Shown in pieces: positions 8,350-15,732 of a stretch of 53,186 bases of DNA. The notes under the pieces were generated by a model that saw only the letters and a list, made by a program, of their open reading frames with translations, was not told the origin of the DNA and made no database searches. Source of the DNA: an uncultured Propionibacterium sp. (GTDB lineage Bacteria; Actinomycetota; Actinomycetes; Propionibacteriales; Propionibacteriaceae); assembly GCA_938036835.1 (NCBI GenBank), contig CALHWB010000059.1, positions 1 to 53,186 on the forward strand, read 5' to 3'. How positions within the stretch are numbered: the stretch's first letter is position 1; the number at the start of each line of letters is the position of its first letter. The position numbers were made by a program, and so were the translations under genes.

Positions 8350-8913
8350 ATGCCGAACCCGCATAACCCCCGCAACTGGCATCGTGCCGAGGCGGATCGG
8401 TTCGCCGATCTGATCGATGGGGTGGCCGACTGGGATGTGCCCACTCCGGTCGCCGGATGGTCCGCCCTGGATGTGGTCGCCCACGTGCTGGTGCACTGGC
8501 CGGGTTTCTTCGCCATGGGCGGGGTTGCATTGCCGGCGGCCGACCCCGGCGATCTGGCCGGCTCGTTCTGGCGGCAGGCGGTGGCCATCGATGGGCTGTG
8601 CGCCGATGGGCCGCGGCTGGCGTGCGAATTCACCGGTCCGGATGGCTTCCGCGGCGACCTGGGCACCGCGGTCGGCCTCTACTGCACAGACCTGTTCGTC
8701 CATGGCTGGGATCTGGCGCGGGCCACCGCCCAGGACGATGGCTTGGACGAGCGGACCGCGGGACTGCTGCTGGCCGGCATGCAGGCGATCGGCGGGCAGT
8801 TGCGAACTCTGGGACAGTATGGCCCAGAGATCGAGGTTGCCCCGGATGCCCCGGTCGCCGAGCGGCTGATCGGTTTCCTGGGCCGCGACCCGTACTGGCG
8901 TCCGGCCGGCTGA
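8350..8913 (+). CDS. TIGR03086-type maleylpyruvate isomerase/DinB-like protein
   Basis: 187 residues with the N-terminal metal-binding four-helix fold of mycothiol-dependent maleylpyruvate isomerases: an Arg-Phe-Ala-Asp helix, then the WDVPTPVAGWSALDVVAHVL block, and a later DLFVHGWDLARAT block. The conserved His residues in AHVLVHW and FVHGWDLA are the likely metal ligands. Members act in thiol-dependent isomerisation or transfer reactions in mycothiol-producing actinomycetes, but most lack a known substrate. GAGGAG lies upstream of the ATG, 15 nt after purA, so co-transcription is likely. A palindrome GCCGGGGCCCCGGC just past the stop may help terminate transcription. Confidence 0.82.
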   Translation: MPNPHNPRNWHRAEADRFADLIDGVADWDVPTPVAGWSALDVVAHVLVHWPGFFAMGGVALPAADPGDLAGSFWRQAVAIDGLCADGPRLACEFTGPDGFRGDLGTAVGLYCTDLFVHGWDLARATAQDDGLDERTAGLLLAGMQAIGGQLRTLGQYGPEIEVAPDAPVAERLIGFLGRDPYWRPAG

Positions 8914-9043
8914 GCCGGGGCCCCGGCGGCGGGGTGATGCCGTCTTGCCCGCGGCCGGTGCCGCGCGAATGGCATTCCGGGCGTGGCCGGGAACCGCTGC
9001 GCAGCCCATGAGCCCCGGCCTTCGCGGTGATATTTGAGAAATC

Positions 9044-9111
9044 AATTTGGCTTAGCTTGTTGACTAGGGGTGCCGGTGCATGTTAGCTTGTCAGCGCAGG
9101 CGAGCCAAATT
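9044..9111 (+). promoter_or_regulatory. Regulatory region of the RiPP locus: inverted and direct repeats
   Basis: An AT-rich patch in otherwise GC-rich DNA. The inverted repeat AATTTGGCT (9044-9052) / AGCCAAATT (9103-9111) encloses a direct repeat TTAGCTTGT at 9052-9060 and 9083-9091. The direct-repeat period is 31 bp, close to three helical turns. TTGACT at 9060-9065 and TTAGCT at 9083-9088, 17 bp apart, could serve as a promoter, though the -10 lacks the conserved A at its second position. It lies directly upstream of the precursor peptide gene. Confidence 0.5.
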
Positions 9112-9133
9112 ACAACGCAGTTAAGGGATGAAA

Positions 9134-9280
9134 ATGAAACTGAAGAGTGCTCTGGCTCAAGAAACAGGAAAGCGCACCACCCTGGTCCGTTCCGCGGGTT
9201 GCATTGCCTGCTGGCGACTCCACAAGAGGATCGCATTGCGGGCATGCGGCAGGCCTCATCCGGTTTTGATAGCGGCGTGA
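9134..9280 (+). CDS. Putative RiPP precursor peptide with three cysteines
   Basis: A 48-residue peptide starting MKLKSALAQETGKRTT. Cys residues fall at positions 23, 26 and 38 in the segments GCIACW and RACGRPHP; the rest is rich in Arg, Lys, Ala and Leu, with two His. AAGGG sits 6 nt upstream of this ATG. Another ATG two codons earlier has no spacing to the same site and is rejected. It is followed by a 16-bp stem-loop and, 61 nt after its stop, by a radical SAM/SPASM gene on the same strand, the usual precursor position. Charged N-terminal leader and Cys-bearing C-terminal core are inferred. I know no named family that it matches. Confidence 0.6.
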   Translation: MKLKSALAQETGKRTTLVRSAGCIACWRLHKRIALRACGRPHPVLIAA

Positions 9281-9287
9281 GGAGCGA

Positions 9288-9323
9288 GCGTTTGGCGCGG
9301 CCGGCCACGGCCGCGCCAAACGC
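9288..9323 (+). terminator. Perfect 16-bp stem-loop between precursor and maturase genes
   Basis: Arms GCGTTTGGCGCGGCCG (9288-9303) and its exact complement (9308-9323) enclose the tetraloop GCCA. No T tract follows. In RiPP operons such structures often stop part of the transcription, or stabilise the short 5' mRNA so the precursor is made in excess. That role is inferred. Confidence 0.7.
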
Positions 9324-9341
9324 CGGCGATGAGTTGAATCC

Positions 9342-10586
9342 ATGGATCCTGAAAATCCCCCCAGATGGCGTCTCCATCGACAGCCCGATGGCTATCTCCT
9401 TATCGATGTCGCCAGTTTCGTATATGTCCGGCTGGAGGCACTGGCGGCCGAGTTGTATATGCAGTTGGCGAGCGGGCGAACCCTTGAGGAATTGGCGCGG
9501 ATCCGCGCCGTGCAGGACAATCTACCCCTTACCGAGGCGGAGGATCTGCTGAAACAGATCCTGTTGGGCGACCCATTGACGGAAGCGTGGATCGATCCCG
9601 GCCGTCGCGAGTCGCTCGTCATTACCGGTTCGGACAGGTTCTATTGTCCGTTGAGCGTGAGCCTGCAACTGACCAATGGGTGCAATCTGGCTTGCCCATT
9701 CTGCTATGCCGCCTCCGGGGTGGTGCGCGACAACGAACTATCCGCGAACGAATGGATACGCCTCATCGAGCGTCTTGCCGCGATGGGCTGCTTGACCCTC
9801 GCGCTGACCGGCGGCGAACCAACGATGGCGAAGGGATTCAAGGAGATTCTCATCGCCGCGAGCGCCTACCTGGAGAACGTGGTGCTGTTCACGAACGGAT
9901 ACGTGCTTCCGGCGCGGATCATTCAACTTATCGCGGATCTGGGCAACGTATCCGTTCAGATCTCCGTCGACGGTATGGAGGAAACGCATAATCGTATCCG
10001 GGGCGGCAGGAATGCGTTTCGGAAAACCATTTACAACATATCGCAACTGGTCGGTAGGAATGTCGAGGTCTCGGTATCCCTTGCCGCCACGTCCGATGCC
10101 GTTCCCCAGATCGAAGAGCTCGGCATGCTGCTCGACAGCCTCGGCGTGGCGAATTTCAGGGTCGGTGACGTCCAGCCGCTCGGCCGGGCCACCTCCGGAG
10201 GCAATGGATTCGAGCTTTCCTCCGATCGTTCCCTAGATGTCGCCAGGTCGATGGACAGACTCGCCGAGTCGGTTTCGAACATGAGAGTATTCCGGTGGAG
10301 TGGCTGCTCGAACACCACCGAACTGATAACCGAGCAGACGGATTTCAAGGGGGAGTTTTCGACGCCGGGGGCGCTGTCCTGGCACATTCTCAGCGATGGC
10401 AGCGTAACGCCCTGCCAGCTTGAAGAAGCTGCGATATTAGGCAATATACGCGAGGACGGCATAGAGACAATAGCCGCAAGGAGCAGCATCGTGAAAGCCT
10501 GTTCCAGCGCGATTGGCTGTACCTGCGCCAAATATGTGAAACTGGCCGAATCCGACGATATAGCCTTCCAGGTTTCGATGCCATGA
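9342..10586 (+). CDS. Radical SAM/SPASM peptide maturase with RRE-like N-terminus
   Basis: Residues 10-85 resemble a PqqD-like RiPP recognition element (DGYLLIDVASFVYVRLEA, then ELYMQLASGRTLEELARI). The radical SAM core has the 4Fe-4S motif C114-NLA-C118-PF-C121 and the SAM-binding LALTGGEP at 154-160. A SPASM-type C-terminus has Cys 358, 387, 393 and 395 (TPCQLE, KACSSAIGCTCAK) with GNIREDGIETI between them. Such enzymes make C-C, C-S or C-O crosslinks in precursor peptides. The RRE would bind the leader of the peptide encoded upstream. The stop overlaps the next ATG (ATGA). No strong ribosome site precedes the ATG; the start is set by the RRE similarity. Confidence 0.9.
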   Translation: MDPENPPRWRLHRQPDGYLLIDVASFVYVRLEALAAELYMQLASGRTLEELARIRAVQDNLPLTEAEDLLKQILLGDPLTEAWIDPGRRESLVITGSDRFYCPLSVSLQLTNGCNLACPFCYAASGVVRDNELSANEWIRLIERLAAMGCLTLALTGGEPTMAKGFKEILIAASAYLENVVLFTNGYVLPARIIQLIADLGNVSVQISVDGMEETHNRIRGGRNAFRKTIYNISQLVGRNVEVSVSLAATSDAVPQIEELGMLLDSLGVANFRVGDVQPLGRATSGGNGFELSSDRSLDVARSMDRLAESVSNMRVFRWSGCSNTTELITEQTDFKGEFSTPGALSWHILSDGSVTPCQLEEAAILGNIREDGIETIAARSSIVKACSSAIGCTCAKYVKLAESDDIAFQVSMP

Positions 10587-12091
10587 GTATCGTGTTCCTT
10601 TCGGTGTCGGTCGTCTCGGTACTGCTGGCCGTCGTTGGGCACCGGGTATTCGTGCGCAAGAGATTCCTTGCATTCCCCGTGTATCGCGAGGGGCTGTCTA
10701 GCGGACGGGATGCGGTGGCGGAGTATGCGCGCAACCTATGCCAGGACATTTTCGGTACCGATCTGGCGCGCGGTTTCGCCTGGTGCACCGCGCAGCGCGA
10801 TGATGACTTCGCAGAGGCCATGGCGTTCGCCGCGCCCGGGGTGGCCGGGGCCGAGATGGCGCAGTTCCGCCGCACGGGAGTCCTGGGCGAATGGCGGGTG
10901 GCGGTCTTCGGGAATACCGGTGACTGCCTGGCCCTGGTCGGTCTGGTCGAATCCGGCGACGGCTTCAAGGTTTCTTTCTTCCAAGCCATGGATCCGAAGA
11001 CCTGGGGGCCGGCGGGCACGCGACCGGATGCGGGCCGGTCGCATCTGGATCTGACCATGGTGCGGCAGGCGAACGCCGGTGAGAAACCGGGCCACCTGGC
11101 AGAAAGCCTGGTGGGGCGGCTCGGCTCCGTGCGACAGCTCGTGGAGTATGACAGTTCGGGAATCCCCCGGGTCGATCGGCAATTCCTGCTGTCGCCGAAT
11201 CCGGCGAGGGACAACTGCGCCAAGATCTCGCAGCGCTACGACGGCGCATCCGCCGTCGCGGTGCTCTTGGTCGCCGTGTTCAGTGTCTATTCCCTGTATC
11301 TCACCCTGGCCGGGTCTCGTGAGATAGGGCAATGGTCCATACCGCTGGTGTTCGGCGTCCTGACGGGCGGGGCATCGGCGGTTTCGGGCGTGCTGTCGAC
11401 CCAGGATGGGGCCGCGGCGAACATCGACCTGGGCGCCAACGTGCGCGCCTTCGCCATGGTATCGCTGCTGGCCCACCTGACGACGGCTCTGGCGTTCGGC
11501 GCGATTGTCCTGTTCGCCATCGCCTTGGCGGGCACATCGATCAACGCGGGTAACGCGCTGCCCACCGCGGCAGCCTTCGGCGGCCGGCTGGGCCCATGCC
11601 GCGGGTTCCTCGTGATACCGATGGCATTGGTGCTCAGCAGAATCTGGCTGGGCGCCTCGACGGCGTACTACTCGATGCTCAGATCTCGTTTCGGTGTGCG
11701 GGTCTTCTTCAACGCGAGCCGGAGTTTTGTGTATAGCTTCCGGTTCGCACGCCTGAGGGCCGCATTGGACAGCCTCGTCAGCGCAGCCTGGGAGGAAGCG
11801 GTTTTCCGTGTACTGATCCCGAGCATTCTGCTCGGCGTTTTCTTCTCGCATCGCCCGGCTGCCTGGTATGCCATCGGCAGTTGTGTCGTGATCTCGGCCA
11901 TTCTATGGTCATTCATGCACAGCACCAGGTTCACGGCCAACCCCTCCTATAGATTCCTGGAGCTATTTTTGAGCGGGATCGCCTTGGGCGCCATCGCTTG
12001 GCATTTTGGATTTGGCGTGACGATGCTGGTGCACTGGCTGTTCAACTTCCAGGTGAATCTCTCTCACGACCACAGCGAGGAAGCGAATTGA
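10583..12091 (+). CDS. CPBP-family (CAAX-like) intramembrane protease
   Basis: 502 residues: one N-terminal helix (residues 3-20), a soluble region to about 215, then six to eight membrane helices. The CPBP/ABI motifs are present: EExxxR as E404-E405-AVF-R409, a motif 2 His in LWSFMHST (H446), and HxxxN as H484-WLF-N488. The family comprises glutamate-type intramembrane peptidases related to Rce1. In bacteriocin loci they act as leader peptidases or self-immunity proteins. Either fits here, since the exporter of this locus has no C39 peptidase domain. Both ends overlap neighbouring genes, so it belongs to the same operon. The ~200-residue soluble N-terminal part is unusual for the family. Confidence 0.85.
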   Translation: MSIVFLSVSVVSVLLAVVGHRVFVRKRFLAFPVYREGLSSGRDAVAEYARNLCQDIFGTDLARGFAWCTAQRDDDFAEAMAFAAPGVAGAEMAQFRRTGVLGEWRVAVFGNTGDCLALVGLVESGDGFKVSFFQAMDPKTWGPAGTRPDAGRSHLDLTMVRQANAGEKPGHLAESLVGRLGSVRQLVEYDSSGIPRVDRQFLLSPNPARDNCAKISQRYDGASAVAVLLVAVFSVYSLYLTLAGSREIGQWSIPLVFGVLTGGASAVSGVLSTQDGAAANIDLGANVRAFAMVSLLAHLTTALAFGAIVLFAIALAGTSINAGNALPTAAAFGGRLGPCRGFLVIPMALVLSRIWLGASTAYYSMLRSRFGVRVFFNASRSFVYSFRFARLRAALDSLVSAAWEEAVFRVLIPSILLGVFFSHRPAAWYAIGSCVVISAILWSFMHSTRFTANPSYRFLELFLSGIALGAIAWHFGFGVTMLVHWLFNFQVNLSHDHSEEAN

Positions 12092-13803
12092 CTTTCGACG
12101 ATGACGATTGGACCAGCCTGAACCTCGGTCATCTGGCACAGGAGGGTGTTCGATGGGACGATTTGGTAAGACTTCTGCGTCCCTATGCCGCCTGGATCGG
12201 GTTGGCGTCCTGCCTGGTTCTGCTGGTGGCCGCGGCCACGGTCGTGCAGCCCTTGGTGGTCATGCAGTTGATCAATGCCTTCCTGATGGAGGAGTCTCCC
12301 ACCCGCTGGTTCGTTGTGCTCGGCGCGCTATTGGTCATCGAATTGGTGCTGGACACCGTGCAGGCGCTGGTCTCCAGCAAGGTGGGCGAATACCTGGTCT
12401 TCGACACGAGGAACGCCGTGATCGACGCTATTTCCAGGTGGTCCATGCGGCGGATGTATCACCGTCAAAGAGGCGACCTGATCGCGGTGTTGTCGAATGA
12501 TGCCACGTCGCTGCGGGAGGTCGTTTCCTCGGGGTTGCTGTCCATGCTCAGCTCAGCGGTCCTGTTGGTGAGCACCGTGGCGCTGCTCGCCTATATCGAC
12601 TGGAAGCTGCTCCTGATCACCGTTATCGTCGTGATCTGCCTCATCGTTGTCATTCTCGTGACGGTGTCGGGTATCGGGAAGGCCTCGGAGCGACAGAATA
12701 CGGCCGTGGGGCAGTTGGCGTCGGTCGTGGCGGAGTTCGTCAATGGTTTCGCCTCGATCTCTGCGCTGCGGATCTCTGGCTATTTTGCGGATCGCCTCAA
12801 AGACTCCTCGTCGGAGGCCTACGAGAATGGTTTGAAAATCGCGCGGTATGAGGCATTGCTTTCCCCTATCACATCCTTCGCGGCGAACCTGAGCTTTTTG
12901 ATAGTGCTAGGCTACGGTGGCTACCGTATTTCCACCGGCGACCTGGGCATCGCCGAACTCATATCGTTCGTTCTCTACTTCGGAATGCTGGTCACACCCA
13001 TCCTCTCGGGATTCCAAACGGTCACTACCCTGCAGAAGGCGTTGGGCGCCCTTGCCCGTATCAACCGGGTATTGGCAGATGAGCCGGTCAAATCGGATCC
13101 CGGCTTTCCTCAGGCGCCTGCCGAGATCGCGGCCACCGGAGACGGCGCCGCGGGCCCTATCGTATCGATGCGGGACGTCTCGTTCGGCTATCCCGGGGCG
13201 GACCGGGACATTATCGACCGGGTCAGCTTCTCCGCCATGCATGGCGACAGAGTCGCGCTGATCGGGGAATCGGGAAGCGGCAAGACGACGCTGCTCAACA
13301 TCGTGGCGGGCTTGGAGACACCTAGCAGCGGAATCGTCCATCGAGGATTCGACGCGGATCTTCCCATAGGAATGGTCGAACAGAATCCCTTCGTGTTCCG
13401 GGGTACCCTGCGAGAGAATCTTGCTGTGGGCGCGAATGGGGAATTGACCGATTCCGCGTTGGCGGACGCGCTCGGCAGGGTCGGGCTGACGGCCTTCGTC
13501 GATCGTCTCGGGGATGGCCTGGACACGAATATGTACGACCACGGGGTGAATCTATCCGGTGGCGAGCGGCAGCGTATCGCAATAGCCCGGGCACTGCTGG
13601 CGAAATCGCCGTTGCTGTTGCTGGACGAACCCACCTCCGCGCTGGATGAGTCGAATGAAGCCCTGCTGCGGGATACGCTGGTGGGGCTGTCGGACGAAAT
13701 GGTGATCGTCTATAGCTCCCATCGGGCAGGATTGCTTTCCATCGCTACTCTCGTCGTCGATCTCGATCGCGGTGGGCGTACCGAGCGGGTACCCCGGTCG
13801 TGA
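12088..13803 (+). CDS. ABC exporter, fused membrane and ATPase domains
   Basis: Six-helix type 1 exporter domain (residues ~30-330) plus nucleotide-binding domain with Walker A GESGSGKTT (~395), Q-loop VEQNPF, signature LSGGERQRIA (~488), Walker B LLLLDEPTSALD (~510) and H-loop SSHR. There is no C39 peptidase domain at the N-terminus. The start is taken as the TTG whose bases overlap the TGA of the protease gene (TTGA), with GCGAGGAAG just upstream, giving 571 residues. A longer frame reaching into the protease gene is implausible. It most likely exports the matured peptide of this locus and may also protect the producer; that is inference from context. Confidence 0.9.
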   Translation: MTFDDDDWTSLNLGHLAQEGVRWDDLVRLLRPYAAWIGLASCLVLLVAAATVVQPLVVMQLINAFLMEESPTRWFVVLGALLVIELVLDTVQALVSSKVGEYLVFDTRNAVIDAISRWSMRRMYHRQRGDLIAVLSNDATSLREVVSSGLLSMLSSAVLLVSTVALLAYIDWKLLLITVIVVICLIVVILVTVSGIGKASERQNTAVGQLASVVAEFVNGFASISALRISGYFADRLKDSSSEAYENGLKIARYEALLSPITSFAANLSFLIVLGYGGYRISTGDLGIAELISFVLYFGMLVTPILSGFQTVTTLQKALGALARINRVLADEPVKSDPGFPQAPAEIAATGDGAAGPIVSMRDVSFGYPGADRDIIDRVSFSAMHGDRVALIGESGSGKTTLLNIVAGLETPSSGIVHRGFDADLPIGMVEQNPFVFRGTLRENLAVGANGELTDSALADALGRVGLTAFVDRLGDGLDTNMYDHGVNLSGGERQRIAIARALLAKSPLLLLDEPTSALDESNEALLRDTLVGLSDEMVIVYSSHRAGLLSIATLVVDLDRGGRTERVPRS

Positions 13804-13806
13804 ATC

Positions 13807-13826
13807 CCCGGGATCCTTGATCCGGG
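13807..13826 (+). terminator. Hairpin after the RiPP operon
   Basis: CCCGGGATC and GATCCGGG pair around a CTT loop with one bulged base, 3 nt after the exporter stop codon. No T run follows, as is common in high-GC actinomycetes. The remaining gap to 14033 holds no gene I can support. Confidence 0.5.
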
Positions 13827-14033
13827 TTGCCCACCGCCGGCCGCGCTGCTCCTGCCCTCGCCGCCGGTTGCTCGTTCGGCGCGCTGCCCGGCGCGGTTCC
13901 GGCGGAGATCCGCTGGGCTGGCACACCGCTTGCCGAACGATCCGGTCCGGCGAGCGGGATCGCCCCCCATCGCCGGATTCGAGGCCGCTGGGTATCCCAC
14001 GTGTTTGCCGGGGACGGGCGTGTGGCCCGGGGC

Positions 14034-14327
14034 TCAGGCGCGTGCGGTCAACCGCACGCGCACCGCCTCCGGCGTCCGATCGAGGTATTCGACCTCGATC
14101 GCGTCGCCGTGGATTTGGGCGATCTGGGCGAGCAATGGCAGCGGATCGTGTGGTGCCTTGACCACCAGTGCGGCACCCGGGGCCAGGCTGGCCACCGCGC
14201 CGAGGATGGCGGCATGCCGGATGGCGTGCGGGAGGGCGTGGGCGTCGATCTCGGGTGGTTCGGCGTTGGCATGGTGGCAGCCGCAGCCCTCGTGAACGGC
14301 CTGGGTGAGTGGGATTTCCCGAGTCAT
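14034..14327 (-). CDS. DUF2249 domain protein
   Basis: 97 residues. Seen: the family core EIDAHALPHAIRHAAILGAV and the APHDPLPLLAQI segment. A Cys/His cluster GCGCHH precedes the domain at the N-terminus and could bind metal. DUF2249 has a TusA-like fold and is often found near nitrite/NO or hemerythrin proteins in actinobacteria. Its biochemical role is not established. The ATG is preceded by AAAGGAG at about 4 nt. It is divergent from purD and convergent with the RiPP operon, so it is probably a single-gene unit. Confidence 0.85.
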   Translation of the reverse strand: MTREIPLTQAVHEGCGCHHANAEPPEIDAHALPHAIRHAAILGAVASLAPGAALVVKAPHDPLPLLAQIAQIHGDAIEVEYLDRTPEAVRVRLTARA

Positions 14328-14441
14328 GTTCGCTCCTTTTGCCGGTGCTCAATTAGTACACCATGTTCCGTGGAAAAACCCAGCCCCGCGGCCCGGCCCG
14401 CCGGGGGACCGGCGAGTCGCTGCCCGCCCCGCGCCTGGCAG

Positions 14442-14447
14442 TAGACT
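14442..14447 (+). promoter_or_regulatory. -10 box TAGACT of purD, leaderless
   Basis: TAGACT ends 7 nt before a GTG at 14455. That places the expected transcription start on or next to the start codon. Confidence 0.55.
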
Positions 14448-14454
14448 GAGTTGC

Positions 14455-15720
14455 GTGTGCGTTACCCGGCCTGCCGCTGGCGAGGAATTGACCGTCCTGG
14501 TGATCGGCTCGGGAGGCCGGGAGCATACCCTGGCCCAGGCCATTGCGGCCGATCCAAAGGTGACCGCGGTGCATGTGGCACCCGGTAATCCCGGCACCGC
14601 GGCGTTAGCCACCAACCATCCCGTGGATCCCTGCGACCCGGCCGCGGTCACCGGCCTGGCCCGCCGGCTCGGGGTCGATCTGGTGGTGATCGGTCCCGAG
14701 GCCCCGCTGGTTGCCGGGGTGGCCGATGCCCTACGGGCCGGTGGCATAGCCTGCTTCGGCCCGGATGCGGCAGCCGCTCGGTTAGAGGGCTCCAAGCGGT
14801 TCGCCAAACAGGTGATGACCGCGGCCGGCGTGCCCACCGCCCGGTACCGGGTCTGCCGGAACGACGCCGAACTGGCGGCCGCGCTGGACTTCTTCGGCGC
14901 CCCGCACGTGGTCAAACACGACGGACTGGCCGCCGGCAAGGGGGTCCTGGTCACCCGCGACCGGCAGGCCGCACTCGATCATGGCAGCGGGATCGGGCAG
15001 GTGGTGGTTGAGGAATACCTGGCCGGCCCGGAGGCCAGCCTGTTTGTGATCACCGATGGCACCACGGCACTGCCGTTGCTGCCCGCCCAGGACTTCAAAC
15101 GGGTCGGCGATGGCGACCAGGGGCCCAATACCGGTGGCATGGGCGCCTACTGCCCGCTCGACTGGCTGCCGCCCGGCACCGTCGGCGAGGTGCTGACCAG
15201 CGTCGTCCATCCGACGCTGGCCCGGATGCGCGAACTGGGGACGCCGTTCACCGGGCTGCTCTATGTGGGGCTGGCGATCACCGCCGACGGCCCCCGGGTG
15301 ATCGAGTTCAACGCCCGGTTCGGCGATCCGGAAGCCGAGGCGGTGCTGCCGCTGCTGCGCACCCCGCTCGGCCAGTTGCTGTATGCCGCGGCCACCGGCA
15401 CCCTGGCCGACCAGCCGGCATTGGAGTTCAGCACCGATGCCGCGGTCTGCGTGGTGCTGGCCGCCCGGGGCTACCCGGCGTCCCACCGGAGGGGTGGGAC
15501 GATCGGCCTGCCGCCGGAAACCGACCGGGTGCATGTCATTCACGCGGGCACCGCCCGGGACGAGCGGGGCCGGCTGGTCGCGGCCGGAGGACGAGTGCTG
15601 GCGGTGGTCGGCCGGGACGCCGAGCTTGCGCGAGCACGGGCTGCCGTCTACGCCCATATCGACCGGATCGATTTCCCGGACGGCTTCTGCCGCTCCGATA
15701 TCGCCGCCCGGACCAGTTGA
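14455..15720 (+). CDS. purD: Phosphoribosylamine-glycine ligase (GAR synthetase)
   Basis: Ligates glycine to 5-phosphoribosylamine with ATP, the second step of purine synthesis. ATP-grasp enzyme. Seen: VIGSGGREHTLAQAI at the N-terminus, KRFAKQVMTAAGVPTA, the ATP-binding HDGLAAGKGVLV, EASLFVITDG, PAQDFKRVGDGDQGPNTGGMGAY, and EFNARFGDPEAE, the hallmark of the C-terminal catalytic site. The GTG start used is supported by the -10 box 7 nt upstream, but it adds about 13 residues before the conserved core. The TTG at 14488 or GTG at 14500 are alternatives. The stop lies 12 nt before purB, so the two are probably co-transcribed. Confidence 0.96.
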   Translation: MCVTRPAAGEELTVLVIGSGGREHTLAQAIAADPKVTAVHVAPGNPGTAALATNHPVDPCDPAAVTGLARRLGVDLVVIGPEAPLVAGVADALRAGGIACFGPDAAAARLEGSKRFAKQVMTAAGVPTARYRVCRNDAELAAALDFFGAPHVVKHDGLAAGKGVLVTRDRQAALDHGSGIGQVVVEEYLAGPEASLFVITDGTTALPLLPAQDFKRVGDGDQGPNTGGMGAYCPLDWLPPGTVGEVLTSVVHPTLARMRELGTPFTGLLYVGLAITADGPRVIEFNARFGDPEAEAVLPLLRTPLGQLLYAAATGTLADQPALEFSTDAAVCVVLAARGYPASHRRGGTIGLPPETDRVHVIHAGTARDERGRLVAAGGRVLAVVGRDAELARARAAVYAHIDRIDFPDGFCRSDIAARTS

Positions 15721-15732
15721 CGAGGAGCCGGA

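Noticed and set aside
6499..9045. 848-codon minus-strand open frame
   Set aside because: It is antisense to purA and yhhQ-type genes, has no recognisable domain and low-complexity Gln/Gly/Arg composition. Long antisense frames are expected at this GC content.
9070..9552. 160-codon plus-strand frame across the RiPP promoter region
   Set aside because: It overlaps the precursor and the maturase start in another frame, has no ribosome site and no domain-like sequence. The 48-residue frame with AAGGG fits better.
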